Positions 10,595-22,586 of a stretch of DNA of 64,000 nt are shown one piece after another. A program made the translations under genes and the position numbers. Positions within the stretch are counted from its first letter, which is position 1. Each line of letters opens with the position of its first letter. Location of the stretch: contig VCCP01000002.1 in assembly GCA_005765155.1 (NCBI GenBank), positions 6,014,001 to 6,078,000 on the forward strand, given 5' to 3'. The notes under the pieces were generated by a model, which had not been told where the DNA came from, did no database searches, and saw only the letters and a list, made by a program, of their open reading frames with translations. Source of the DNA: Zelopaecilomyces penicillatus. Its lineage: Eukaryota; Ascomycota; Sordariomycetes; Hypocreales; Pseudodiploosporaceae.

Positions 10595-12356
10595 TCATAG
10601 TTCTTCCGGCTGCCACTCTTCTTGCTTCGGCTTTTCCCATTCCTCCAGCCATGCCTTGACAAACTCAATCTCCTTGTGCTGCACATCAATGACCTGTGGC
10701 GGTGGCAGCCCAGGAATGCTCACATCCTCTGGCAGACCAAACTCATCCCAGTGGTGAACTCCCCAGTTCACGAGTATAAAGGGCTCAGAAGTGGTCGACT
10801 TGCGCTTCGGGAGCCCGTCAGCGTGAGGCGTGGCGGCACGCCAGGGGTCCTGCTCGCCGTCGATAATGGCCACTCTAGGATAGCTAAAGTTGAAGCCACC
10901 CCACTTGTTGATGATGTCTACATTAGGCGGAGTGGTAATGTTGAAGACTCGGCTGCAATGTGATGAAGCAAACTCGAGAGTAATGGTTCGGGAAATGAGA
11001 GGCAATTGGTCTTTAGGCACGCCAGAGCCAGTGACGAAGTAGCCCCATCTAGAAAGAGAGGAGTTAGCAGATATAATCTTGAGTAAGGGAGTAATTGTTA
11101 TAAAGAGCAACTTACTCGGTGCAAACCTGGTAGCTCCAGCTACGCAACCATCCTGCGCTGAGGCTTGTATCCTCGAGATCTTGGCTCGGATCCCAGCATT
11201 CCAGGACCGTCTTACCTTTACAGCTTGCTCGGATCGTTGATTTGACAACATCCTTGACATAGCCAATATAGTTCAGCATTCGATTTGTTAGCACCTCGCT
11301 TTCATTGTGGTAGCCGGCCTGAGCTACCAGCTTCTTTACTGCAGGAACAAGGTGAGCAGTGCTAGGGAAGAGCTGCGCATCAGAAGTGATGGCGCCGCAG
11401 TAGAGACCTAGCAGGGCGACATCCTCCTCTGGATCCCAATTGGTGCTCTGCAGACCGTAAAGACCCATGATGATAGTGGTGGCAAACTCAGCATCAACAA
11501 GATCGCCGAGGCCAAACATTTCCTTGAGCTGACGAGCTTTCTTCCTGTCATCCCCAAGAAGCACACTGTCGATGATGTGCGTGAGCTTTTGAATGGTAGG
11601 CGCACAATCGCCAGGAGCATAATGGCGTGCAGCCTCGAAGTAGGTCCACATGTCTTCTATGGCCGCAGTGACTCCCGAGGAACTGATCCCGCCCCAGTAA
11701 ACGTCTGGGTAGGCTTTACGAGTGAGTGCAGCAAATGCGCCAGCGTAAGAGCCACCATAAATGATCCACGGTGTTCCAGGAGAGGTCAGATTAGCGCCTT
11801 CGAGGCCGGGGAACTTGATGTTCTTGGCAAAGTAGGCTGTGTCGGCCATTGCCTGGTCCGTTGTCAAGAAGCGCATATTTTGCGTGGTGAGATTTGAAAC
11901 AGGGAAGCTGGTGCCATAGTAGCGATGCTCAAGAATGAGACCAACACCACCCGTAGCTTTCGTCAGAATGGGCACGATGCCATGCTCCAAGTAAGGTAGC
12001 CGCGCAACGCTGTCGAACTCGCCTGACGAGAGCACAATAACAGGGCCGCCGGGCTTGTAGTTGGACGTATCCAGCCAGTACCGGAGTGGGTAGAAGCCGT
12101 CAGAGTGCGGCTCGTACTTGGACTCATTGTGGAAATGGTCGACTGGCACCGAGAAGTTGTACGCCTTGATGTGTGGTGCAGAGGCGCTTCGGACGGTCAA
12201 CGAGGAGAGCTCATGCTGCGCAGCGCCAGACGCAGGCAGTTCATGACGATGCACGCCATTGAGGGCGAGGTTAAGCGGAATCAGAGCCGACACCTGGATG
12301 GCTGCTGCTGCTAGGCTGACGGCACCATACCGCAGCACACGATTGACCGTCACCAT
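10595..12356 (-). CDS. serine peptidase family S28 (Pro-X carboxypeptidase-like), 564 aa, secreted
   Basis: Two exons, 12356-11116 and 11048-10595, with a 67-base GT-AG intron (CTAAC branch, TTTCTAG acceptor). The N-terminus has a signal peptide (about residues 1-25) and a short propeptide-like stretch. The alpha/beta-hydrolase catalytic set is visible: nucleophile Ser203 in GGSYAG, Asp481 in DGEQDPWR and His513 in GVHHWDE, with the family motif EHRYYG near residue 143. S28 enzymes cleave after proline at chain ends; extracellular fungal members work at acidic pH. Several N-glycosylation sites (NFS, NES, NLT) support secretion. The downstream gene-free space before katG is small and both genes run leftward. 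All catalytic residues are present. Confidence 0.93.
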
Positions 12357-13043
12357 GTCTAGCCAGCGATGAAGTTGTGGGTAGACAAGCGGACAGGATA
12401 CAAAGTGAGATGTTGAAGAAGGAGTGTTTGTCGGCTAGAATGCTGCCCACTTGTCTTGCATCATCAAACGAACGCTGAGCTGTGAAGGCGGCGGGTGGCT
12501 GGCGGCTGGCGTACAGAGAGCTCACCAGGCTTACAGGGTTCTTACAGTGCCGCTACTGGCCAGAGGCGTATGTTTGTACTACGATTACTGTACCTGCTTG
12601 GCCGTTTTGAGTAGGTAGGCGGTAAATGCGGGGAATCGGCCAGGCAAGCCAGGGTTCTGCTTGAAAACAACCCGTCCTGACTGGCAATCCGGTGTACAGT
12701 ACCCGATGCCATCATCGGACGGAGAGAATGTGGTGAGAATGTAGGTCAATTAATTTGCAAGGTGCAAAGCACTATGGATTATATTGAACCCTGATTTCAA
12801 CAGAGTTAAGAGCTTTAGTGAGTCCCGGCCCGGGTGGGGCGGAAGCACGGCGATTGCTGGAAGAAACTCTACAGTCGGTGGGGCGGCTCAATTACCAGAT
12901 GAAACATGTAGGTGGTTGCAACGTTTAGGTACACAGTAAAGACACTTCATTTCAATTTGGCAACGCATACATCAAGTCTTCATTTCATAGCGACTACTTG
13001 AGAGTTATACTGTAATTATTCCTTTTACTTTCCCATTTTCAAT
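12357..13043. other. intergenic: S28 peptidase promoter and katG 3' region
   Basis: No gene seen. The part next to 12356 should hold the S28 promoter; the part next to 13044 should hold the katG 3' untranslated region. Confidence 0.45.
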
Positions 13044-15373
13044 TTACAGACGGCTCGTTGTCTTGAGGCTGGAAGTTCGGTCCAGATCGAATCGGTCCAG
13101 GTTCATCACCTTGTCCCAAGCGGCGACAAAGTCGTTGACAAACTTCTGGTTTCCGTCAGCCTGGCCGTAAACCTCAGCAATAGCGCGGAGCTCTGCGTGA
13201 GAGCCGAAGACGAGATCGACACGGGTACCAGTCCACTTCTTGGCACCGGTCTTGCGGTCGGTACCCTGGTAGATTTCGCCATCTTGGGTGGACTCCCAAG
13301 CAGTGCTCATGTCTAGCAGGTTGACGAAGAAGTCGTTGGTCAGCACACCGGGCCGGCTGGTGAAGACACCGTGGGAGGAGCCGTCAAAGTTGGTGTTCAG
13401 GACACGCAGACCACCAATGAGAACGGTCATCTCGGGAGCGTTCAGGGTCAGAAGATGCGCCTTGTCGACCAACATGTGCTCAGCCTTGGCTCGGGGATCT
13501 GACTGGCCATAGTTGCGGAAGCCCTCAGCGAATGGCTCGAGGTAGCCGACAGACTGAACGTCGGTTTGCTCCTGTGTGGCATCTGCGCGACCAGGTGTGA
13601 AGGGAACGGTCACTTCGTGGCCAGCATCCTTGGCGGCCTTCTCAACACCGGCGCAACCAGCCAGGACGATAAGATCAGCCAGAGAAATTTTCTTGCTGCC
13701 GCTGTTGAAACGCTGCTGGATCTTCTCCAGAGCTCCCAAGACCTCGGCCAGCTGAGGTGGGTTGTTGACCTTCCAGTCCTTCTGGGGTGCCAAGCGGATA
13801 CGGGCACCGTTGGCGCCACCACGCTTGTCGCTGCCTCGGAAGGTAGATGCTGAAGCCCAAGCAGTTGACACAAGCTTAGAGACATCGATACCAGAGCTCA
13901 GAATCTCCTTCTTGAGGGTGGCAACATCCTTGTCGTCAACCAGAGGGTGGCTGACGGCGGGGATGGGGTCTTGCCAGATGAGCTCCTCCTTGGGCGCATC
14001 GGGGCCGAGATAACGGGTACGGGGTCCCATATCACGATGTGTCATCTTGAACCAGGCGCGAGCAAAAGCATCTGCGAACTGATCTGGGTTCTCGAGGAAA
14101 CGGCGTGAGATCTTCTCATACTCGGGGTCGAAGCGCAGGGACAAATCAGTGGTCAACATGCGCGGGGGGTGCTTCTTGGATGAGTCAAAAGCATCGGGAA
14201 TAAACGCCTCGGCGTTCTTGGCCACCCACTGGTTGGCACCAGCAGGGCTCTTGGTCAGCTCCCACTCGTACTTGAAGAGGTACTCAAAGAACTGGTTGCT
14301 CCATTTTGTGGGTGTCTTGGTCCAGATGACCTCGAGACCACTAGTTGTCGCATCGGCGCCCTTGCCGCTGCCATGAGAGTTCTTCCAGCCGAAGCCCTGT
14401 TGCTCAATCGAAGAACCTGCAGGCTCAGAGCCGACCTTGTCTCCAGGTCCAGCGCCGTGTGTCTTACCGAAGGAGTGTCCACCAGCAATAAGGGCCACAG
14501 TCTCCTCGTCGTTCATCGCCATTCGTCCAAAGGTTTCCCGGATATCCCTAGCTGCCGCAACGGGATCGGGGTTGCCTTCAGGTCCCTCAGGGTTCACGTA
14601 GATGAGACCCATGTGGGCGGCGCCCAAGGGGCTTTCCAGCTTGCGTGGGGTATCACTCTCGTGCTTTGGTCGCTCAGCCAGCACACTGCCGTGCGCAGAC
14701 AAGCCCTTGTGTCCATCCTTGTAGCGGATATCGCTTCCCATCCAGCTGTTTTCCGATCCCCAGTACACAGACTCATCTGCTTCCCAGGTATCGGCACGAC
14801 CACCGGCGAAACCAAAGGTCTTGAATCCCATGGACTCGAGGGCAACGTTGCCAGCGAGGATGAGAAGATCAGCCCACGAGATCTTGTTGCCGTACTTTTG
14901 CTTGATGGGCCAGAGCAGTCGGCGGGCTTTATCGAGATTTCCATTATCGGGCCAGCTGTTGAGAGGAGCGAAACGTTGTTGACCCTATAATAGCAGAATA
15001 TTGTCAGTTTGCTGCCAATGCCATCTCTAATTGTTTTCAAACTCACCTCTCCGCCGCCACCACGACCGTCCGTGGTTCTGTATGTTCCAGCTGAATGCCA
15101 GCTCATACGGATGAATAGACCACCGTAGTGACCAAAGTCAGCGGGCCACCAATCTTGAGAGTCAGTCATGAGGTGGTGAAGATCCTTCTTGAGAGCTTCA
15201 AAGTCGAGCGTCTTGAACGCAGCAGCGTAGTCGAAGCTCTCCCCGAGAGGATTCGTCACATTGGTATGCTGACGAAGGATATTAAGCCTCAATGCTTCGG
15301 GCCACCAGTCCTTGTTTCTGGTGCCGCCGCCAGCGGCGTTCATCTGGGAAACTGGGCACTTCTTTTCAGCCAT
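13044..15373 (-). CDS. katG: catalase-peroxidase KatG, 755 aa
   Basis: Bifunctional haem enzyme that disproportionates hydrogen peroxide and acts as a peroxidase. Two exons, 15373-15047 and 14984-13044; the 62-base intron (donor GTGAGT, acceptor TATAG) follows residue 109. The N-terminal haem domain carries the distal triad Arg89-Trp92-His93 in RMSWHSAGTYR, the Trp92-Tyr238-Met264 positions expected to form the KatG-specific covalent adduct (Tyr238 in GLIYVNPEG), and the proximal His279 in IAGGHSFGKTHG. The C-terminal non-haem domain repeats the fold (LADLIVLAGCAGVEKAAKD). No signal peptide is present, as in intracellular fungal KatG1; a weak C-terminal SRL tripeptide resembles a PTS1 peroxisomal signal. 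Fungal katG is known to derive from bacteria by ancient transfer. The length is standard. Confidence 0.97.
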
Positions 15374-17164
15374 GTTGATGTTGTGTGATTGTATGAGATC
15401 AAGAACAACAGTGTCTGGACATGGAAGCCTTGTTACCGGGCTGCGCGGGGTGTCTGGATTTATAGCGTCCAACACTACGCCAAAGCGCTGAGCCACAGCA
15501 CTCCTAGGTCTTTGAAACTCTTACCCCGCCGGCGATGGGCCAATCAGAGTTTGCTTAGTTTGCTTATGCAACGCGGGGTAATTCGCTAGCACAGACGGAT
15601 TGATCCACACCTTTGACTTGGCAGAAGATTCTCCATGTCAACCGAAAGCGTGAACATTCATGTAGTTGACCTATTTCCGCACGGAGCCGGCCATATGGAA
15701 GCCCGAGAGGGCGCATTCATCGAGGTTCTAAGTGTACTTTGCAATTAACGCGATAGTTACTCCACTTCCCAGCTCCACCTTGTGGAGTATCTCTTGTTTT
15801 CTTGGACACTACTGGATGCTATCAAGATTGAAGACTGAGCACTAAACCACAGCTACGTCATGGGCCGGACGAGTCTCTCAAGGGACCATGCTTGCGAACG
15901 CAGCCATTGTTGGTGCATTCGTCGTCCCCTTTTAGAATGATCGTCCAGGGAAATTGATTGACGGTATTAAAGTGGTCAGGAAGACCCTCAGAACGATCCG
16001 GTATGGGCTGCTTAATTTTCTCTAGGAAGAATGCGTGGAATGGGCAATGTAATAAGTTCCTTGCTATTGGTCATACCTTGATGGGTTGGTGGGGTAGCAA
16101 AGCCGAGTCCGCCGAGTTCAGCAATGCCCCACTTTAACGGCTACCCAAGGGATTTCGAATTGGAACTTGACGAGCCCAACGAAGCTGAGGAGGAAGAAAG
16201 CCGCTTTTAAGTAACTGTCATGCCTACTTTGTAATTGTGTCAGCAGCTGACCATGGTTCTTGTGACTACTAGGCCAAACATCTGATGTGGCGCAAACATG
16301 TTCATTCAAGGTGGCTTTGGTCACAGCTTGTTGCCCTTTGTTTATTACCTTGAAATTGGCCTGTCCCATTACGTACCAGGTACCTAGTGTGTATCAATGA
16401 TGCACAGGGCAACAGGCCTATAGCAAATCAATGCTTCAGAATATACCCATATGGACCTGGTAAAAAAGTTGGATAGAAGCTATTGTATTAATAACACCCC
16501 TTTGTAATAGTTTTAACAGCGCTTTTAATAGTGTGCTCTAAATAATTCTGACAGTGCGTTCGACAGTGCTCTTGATAGTGTGATATCAGAAGAATGGGAC
16601 TGATGTGATTAGCTGGGCTATCATCTAGAAATCTCAGTCAAGCAAACTAGATATCTAGGGTTCCCCTGACTACCTTTAGTAAGCCAAGCGCACACACAAA
16701 GAAAGACTGAGCTCAAGGTAACTACAAAAGTCTTGTTATCAATTGACTCATTGAAACCATCGAGTGCTATAGTACTTCATTACTGTAACCAAGCTCTCTT
16801 CACAATGATCAGAATAGACAGAGTGAAGCGAGATTTGATAGGTAGTATATATTGAGAAGCTGGATCTCTCGCCTCTTCTCCTCTTGCGCAACAGACCCAG
16901 TTTATATTTTTATCTAGTTCTACCAGGTGCCATATTGTATTAACCCCCCCCCCCCCTTCAGTATGCTTTATAGACCCGACAGATGCAGTTGTCCTTACGC
17001 TGTGGTTGCACAGCTTCTAAATCTCAAAAAAGCTATGAGGCATTCATCTTCCTGAACATTTGATTTCCTTCTCAAAATTGAAGAGTAAGGCTAAGCGACA
17101 GAAGCCCGCTGACAGGCCGCCGAGCTTCTGAGAAGATTTCCATGCGAGGATCAAAAGCACACTC
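15374..17164. other. intergenic, katG promoter side
   Basis: No supported gene. The left part should contain the katG promoter. Around 16490-16590 there are loosely repeated units of the type TAATAGTGTGCTC / GACAGTGCTC. A run of 13 C occurs at 16944-16956. Confidence 0.45.
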
Positions 17165-17374
17165 TCACTCTGCTTGCACTTGTACCGCTATCATCCCCTT
17201 CGGTCCTCGTTCTGCTACGAACGTTACAACCTGCCCAGCCTTCAGAGACTTGACGTCATTTGATTGAATCTCCTTGAAGTGCACAAACAGATCAACACCT
17301 CCCTCCGGGATTATAAATCCAAATCCCTTTACATCGCTGAATTCTTTAACGGTTCCGGTCTGACGGTTTGACAT
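17165..17374 (-). CDS. cold-shock-domain protein of bacterial CspA type, 69 aa
   Basis: A complete single cold-shock domain: residues 16-21 KGFGFI form RNP1 and 27-33 VDLFVHF form RNP2, followed by IQSNDVKSLKAGQVV and a GPKGMIAVQV end strand. Such proteins bind single-stranded RNA and melt structure, acting as RNA chaperones in cold or stress. Bacterial CspA is about 70 residues, the same length. No intron lies in the coding part. Upstream on the minus strand, GTACGT followed by a pyrimidine-rich stretch and CAG suggests a possible 5' leader intron. Start at 17374 was chosen because it yields the canonical short N-terminus; the upstream in-frame start lies in that leader. Stand-alone CSPs are uncommon in fungi; one reported from Metarhizium (CRP1) is the closest precedent I know. 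Confidence 0.9.
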   Translation of the reverse strand: MSNRQTGTVKEFSDVKGFGFIIPEGGVDLFVHFKEIQSNDVKSLKAGQVVTFVAERGPKGMIAVQVQAE

Positions 17375-18638
17375 ATTGATTGATTTGCTACATACAGTAT
17401 CACCCACTGCTATCAATCATTGTATAACGCTCGTGCGAAGCAAACAGAATACGTACCTTGTGTAGAATTAAAACAAAAACCCAGAAACTGGCTGGTGTGA
17501 AAAGATATTGGTGATGTTTTTGTTGTCGTTAAGAATACAAAGGAGACGGCCGCGCTCTTATAACTAAAATATTTTGCTTCGTCCTTACACAGGATGTCAT
17601 GTAACCCTAAAAACTCTGACATGGCATATATAAGCCATCGTGTCAGACGTACGCCCCTTAGACTTAACTAGTCAATATTTCACTGAAATGATGACTTGCT
17701 TGAGCACTTGAACGGCCTTTTTTCCAGGAATACTGTGCCTTAGAGCTAATGTATATGCTTCTTTTTTCTTTTTTTATGCGGTGGAGCTGCTTGTGCTGGT
17801 AGGAGAAATCGTGGCAGAGACTGATTGGTTAACTAAGGGGAAGATAATGTTTATGATACATAAATACGCCTGCTGTACACAAATTATAAAGAAATGAGAA
17901 GCGTGTCTATAATTTTCCACGCACGATTAAATAGCCTGTTTTCATTATATGAGAAATTTTGTCGGATATATTTTAAGTGGGCTAAAGGGGGATATAAATC
18001 GATGTATAATAAGGACTAAACAAGTGGTATAACTAAACTACTGGTGAAGCTGATAGGTAGGTAGTGATCGATTCAGTAATTGTAAGGGCTATCAATCTTG
18101 CGGCAGCCGTCTACAGTTAAGGTGCTGTGATACCCTTGATTGCTTAGCTGCCATCATAAGACCTCAAAAACTTTATAATATGCGAAGAAATGTTTCCTGC
18201 GACACAAAGTTGAGTGATTATACAGTTTATATAACTCGGGATATATAGTTCTTTTTTCGTCCTATATAGTTAAATATCTTAATCATATACCTTCGTATAC
18301 CTGGCTTTAATAGCCTATAAAACACATTTTCCTTAAAGAATACACCTTGCAGTAAGTATCAACTATAATCCAGGCACACATTGTCTCTCTACAACTTCGC
18401 TTTCCCAAGAATGATATTGTAAATAGGCAGCATCGGACCTGCTAGGAGGTAACTAACTACTCATTTGTTCGAATCCTGATTTAGCTATTTCACCCCCCGC
18501 CAAGACAGAAGGTTTGCACTGCAATATTCGCATTGCAAAGTCACTTCAATGAAAAAAATGTAATTGTATACATCTTCACATGTTCCACTCCAGTCACCAC
18601 ATTATCGATCTTTGCTAAATGGAGGATAAGTGAAGACG
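17375..18638. other. intergenic, AT-rich
   Basis: Contains the promoter and leader of the cold-shock gene, then AT-rich sequence with no coding support. A GTTCGAATCC motif at 18468-18478 recalls a tRNA T-loop but no cloverleaf can be built around it. Confidence 0.4.
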
Positions 18639-19034
18639 TCAGATTACCGATTGCCGTTCTAGCAGCTTTACTTTCGCCATCCTGTGCTGAGCCTGGACCA
18701 TGCTTTGAAGCATGCGTTGAACCACATCAGCCTGAAAGAAGAAGAAAAAATCTGCGTCAGCTCGTATTTTACTGCGATACACTCAAACTGCCATAGAATT
18801 TCTTGTTAGGTAATGAGATTTTTTTACTACCTCTTGGATCTCACAGTGTTTGCTCAAAATGTCCGCGCGTTTAAGCTTTCCAGCTATACCGAGCTGTCCA
18901 ACTTCACCTACGCCTTGGAACCCGGATTTGTCGTTCGGTTCGAGTTCTTGGTAGCCGTATAGGCGATGCGCGTATTCCCCATGCTCTCGCTCTAGATGCT
19001 GAACTGGGTCTGCAATCTGAGTGTTTTGGAACAA
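18639..19034 (-). pseudogene. coding-like fragment, opposite to the neighbouring broken gene
   Basis: Two minus-strand segments, about 19034-18831 and 18731-18639, join cleanly in frame across an intron with donor GTAGTA, branch GCTGAC and a strong TTTCTTTCAG acceptor. They give about 98 codons ending in a stop after KLLERQSVI. The composition is that of a soluble helical protein (YGYQELEPNDKSGFQG, ADILSKHCEIQE). There is no ATG at the upstream end; the frame is open to about 19069, overlapping the start of the plus-strand broken gene. It may be a small gene lacking its first exon, or the N-terminal part of the broken gene displaced by a local inversion. Confidence 0.4.
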
Positions 19035-19036
19035 GC

Positions 19037-20815
19037 GTGTATCGCCCTGAGTATGCTTTCGTACAACCTTCGCAACTCAACCTTCCTCTCGCACGAGCAA
19101 AAGATATTCAAAGTCCCATCCGTCAACTTCTACTCGAGCAAGCAGGTCTTAAGCTAAGACTAACGGTTGCCAAAGCCTTTGAAGATTCGTTCCAGCAGTT
19201 CATCGGCCGGGAAAGAATTGGGGGCACACTAGCGAGACAGACGGCCGACCTTGTGGCTAAGACAAACGATGCCATTGAGGGGTATATCTTCCTGGAAGAT
19301 ATGGCTGGGAAAGCCTAGCAGGTAGCATACGCTGTCAGTGAGCTGACCAGAAAGCGGTACGATTGCAACAACAAGGAACGTACGAGACCAGCTACAAGAA
19401 CGACATCGAGAAATTGTGCAAAGATCGGAATGAAGAAGCAGCCACGAAGATCTTCTGGAGCGTCGAAGGTGCAGTTGGCGGAGTCGCTGCCACGGTAGCT
19501 ACTGGCGGCGCCGCAGCCGGTTCTCCCGTCGCGGCTGAAACGTCTCTTGTGTCGGTGGGAGCATCCATCGCAAACGTGGTTAAGGCACTGAAAAATATAT
19601 ACCGAGCCATCCAAGAAATCTATGAACAACTAGAGCCCATGATTGAGAAGTTGACGGAACTCTACGAAGCCGTAACCACGTTAGTGGCAGTGCTGGACGA
19701 CGAAAACTCAATCAAAGAGTCTTTGGACCTACAGCGCCCTGATATGAACCTAGACGTCATCAATGCCAGCGCGCTGTTGGATAACTTCATCGTCACGGTC
19801 GAGAGTATGAAGGAGTCTCTTCAGAAATTCGATTTTGGCGATGATAAGAGCAAGTCGCAGTACTTTGTCCATCTACACACTCTTGCTCACAACGACCAAG
19901 CATACCTGCAGTCCCAAGCAACATTGACCCGGCGGACTAATGAGCTCTCCATCATTCTTTTCAGGACCAAGATGCAGAGCAAGAATCAAAGCAGGCTTGA
20001 GCTGACCCTTAAGGAAGGTCAGTTGCAGAACGCAGTCGTCGACATCCTCAAGCAACTCATGATTGACTGCCTGTTAATGGTCCGGTCGCTCGTGTTCTTT
20101 GATTTCCAGACTTACAGCGAAGCATTCATGTTTCACTCCATGACAGAATATTCCCCGATTTAGATTCCCCCTGTCCAGCCAGTAGTCGACTATCTAGAGA
20201 ATGCGGCAAGGCTCCAGGGCAGTGTTGCTGCATTTGGCTCCACCATGCTCATCCAACAGCGCAAGTTTACCATCAATACCAACAGCCTCAAATCTTCCAT
20301 GGGCCCCGAAGCCCTGCGCCAGCAGTTACAGACAAGCGCATCGGTTCGTTTCAGCGTGCCAGCTGATCATGAAGAGTTTGAAGGCTTCTGCCGCATCCGA
20401 CTAGCAAAGGCTCGGTAAGTTTGACCCACTCCCCAATTCCTCAACACTTGAGCTAATTTGTATAAATAAGATAGATGTTATCTAGAGGGTGTAAAGACTA
20501 CTCTTAATGCTCCATCATCAAAAGCGCTGCGACTTTATCTTCGGACATCTGGTCGATTCTTCAATCTTGACCTTGGCGAAAGTGACGGCATCAAGGCGTA
20601 CCTGGGAAATGCGCGGAAGCCGCTGTTCGAGTATGGCCCCCAACGACGGGTCAATTATATGCGACGGTGATTATGGCCAGAAGAGAGATTACACGCGATA
20701 ATCTCCTTTGACAGACTAGGAAGTATCTATTGCCAAGGGTGTCTTGAAGGTGAACGACTTGGATCTGATGGGCTCACGGCCATTCGAATGGAATTATAGT
20801 GTGATGTCACTCTAA
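19037..20815 (+). pseudogene. broken gene for a large helical fungal protein (pore-former-like architecture)
   Basis: Coding texture continues along the plus strand but is interrupted: an in-frame TAG at 19316-19318, a frame change near 19355-19362, a TAG at 20161-20163, a frame change near 20640-20660, and a TAA at 20699-20701. One GT-AG intron near 20418-20473 still joins coding sequence. The region 19450-19600 encodes a Gly/Ala-rich hydrophobic hairpin flanked by long amphipathic helices, an arrangement seen in alpha-helical pore-forming proteins; the rest is all-helical, then beta-like. It resembles a fungal family of about 700-1300 residues that I remember but cannot name, so a toxin role is only an inference from architecture. 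All three nonsense codons could be C-to-T changes in CpA context, as RIP would cause. The 5' end is unclear. Confidence 0.6.
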
Positions 20816-21596
20816 AAGATGCATAAAGGCACGGCGTTGGCATTTGTTTAAATTACTGGAGTTTACAGAGTAATTGTCATTGGATCTGTAGGTATTAATT
20901 AGCGGAGCAACAAACATTCTCGACGTGTCAATAGTATAAATAGTTAGAATAGCAAATACCTTTAAGAAATGTTTACAAACTACATGAGGATGGCATTGCG
21001 AATGGCGAATTTTCACTCCGTAAATTCTGGCACTCTTGACAATGTACAACCAGGCTCGTTGATTCGTATATGCGTGAGCTTGGCTAGCTTCATTTTCCGG
21101 AAGAAAATCACCCAATTATGCTTGTTCGTACAATGTCGTAGACGACGCCAATTAATCTCGCTCGGGAAATGGTAGTATCCGATCTCTGTAGGATACATCG
21201 TGAGTCATTGATTAACCCAAGATCGCGCGCCATACCGTTTACATCGGCAGGTGGTGTTGACATTGTCGGGTCAATGGTGGTGTCATGGACTTTATTACAG
21301 CTTCTTTTATCCAATCTGACACGTTTGTCTTGATGCGAAACCTTCGTAATGAGGAAAGAGAGATGCAATAAGGTCGTCATCAATTCTCCGGGCAGGTTCA
21401 CAGGTGCGTCTACTACGTCATGCATGTCCATGATTACATGTATGATTTGGAAGAATGAAAGGCATATAAACTCCTTGTGAGCTCGACAAAAATTTTAATT
21501 CATTAGAAGACAATTCTTTTTATCTTCTTATATCGATTATTCTACCAAGATCAATTTCTCAGCTCTTAATCCAAATTTTAACGAGAACCACCCAAC
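20816..21596. other. intergenic
   Basis: AT-rich. A 107-codon minus frame at 21108-21431 has no recognisable domain and starts without an obvious promoter. The last 100 bases are the promoter/leader of the HVA1-domain gene. Confidence 0.4.
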
Positions 21597-21952
21597 ATGC
21601 CTCAGTACAAAGAAGGTCAGGAAGTGCGCTACAAGCCCGTCGGAGGTCAGTCCATGAACATGTCGAACGATCAATACTTGATCGCTGGCTGTCGCAGAAT
21701 TCGATTCTCACATGAAGCAGGTCCCGACTCCAACACGTCGGAGAGTACAGGTACCATCAAGAGTGTCCTGACTGAGCCCGGAAGACAAGCCGGCCGCAAC
21801 GTCCAGGCCAGCTCTGACCGACCTCGCTATGAGGTAAATAAACTTCATTTTCTTTCATTTTGGCTAATAAAATTGACAATGAGTAGATTGAGAACTCCAA
21901 CACCGGAAAGACTACTGCAATCTATGAGGAAAATATTATTGAGGAGGTCTAG
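21597..21952 (+). CDS. HVA1/TUDOR-domain small protein (hypervirulence-associated family), 75 aa
   Basis: Three short exons, 21597-21645, 21721-21833 and 21887-21952, introns in phase 1 and phase 0, total 228 bases. The protein has the family signature: YKEGQEVRYKPVGG, then SNTSESTGTIKSVLTEPG, and a C-terminal NTGKTTAIYEENII strand. The fold is a small SH3/Tudor-like barrel (Pfam HVA1, formerly DUF2945) found widely in fungi and bacteria; molecular function is not established. The name comes from an association with virulence in Cryptococcus. No signal peptide, so it is probably cytosolic. The frame is intact and the length usual. Its intact state contrasts with the decayed genes on both sides. 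Confidence 0.88.
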
Positions 21953-22586
21953 GTTGGCTTGGGTGGCTGAAACGCTCCAATGTAGCTGAGTAGTAAGCGG
22001 AATATATGTAGAAGAATTACTCATATGGTTCCCTTGTATCATCTTATAATCTATCTAAAGAGAGATTATGTGGTCTTATATGCAATCTTCCATCAGGTCA
22101 TTATCATTATTTCGAATCCATGCACTCACTTCCTCTTATATTGGTGTATGCCAATACAAAATGCCGTCACCACTGTATATGTCTCGATTTATGGATCAAG
22201 ATGTTTCCATTAGCTTCTTGAATATTATTATACAATTGGACGGTGATGCGAGTGTGCATTTTTCTCACAGAAAAGGTTGAATTCATGATGCCTTACTCTT
22301 CTTGCCTTGACGAGGCTCTAAGTTCTAAACAACTATATACACGACCTCTAGCGACCGAAAATAACACTCTTCTTTGTTTATCGTGGCACCTAGAAAAAGT
22401 CTGATCACCCACACCGATGAAATAGCCATGAGTTATCGAACCAAGAATGAGTTAAAGATTCCCTTGTCTAGACATTGTCCATTTCCTGATTGATACACTG
22501 GTCCGGTTGTGCAATCATGACTTGTATACGCTAAAAAAGAGTAAGCGAGGTTCTTAATAGCGATCATTTAGTTCGATTTTAAATAA
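21953..22586. other. intergenic
   Basis: No supported gene; AT-rich 3' regions of the two converging neighbours. Confidence 0.4.

Noticed and set aside
18468..18490. tRNA-like GTTCGAATCC motif
   Set aside because: The flanking bases do not form a T stem, and no acceptor or anticodon arm can be built.
18813..18962. plus-strand frame antisense to the coding-like fragment at 18639-19034
   Set aside because: The minus-strand reading has a strong intron and better composition; the plus frame changes register before joining the downstream gene.
21108..21431. 107-codon minus-strand frame
   Set aside because: No family match from memory and no splice or signal features.
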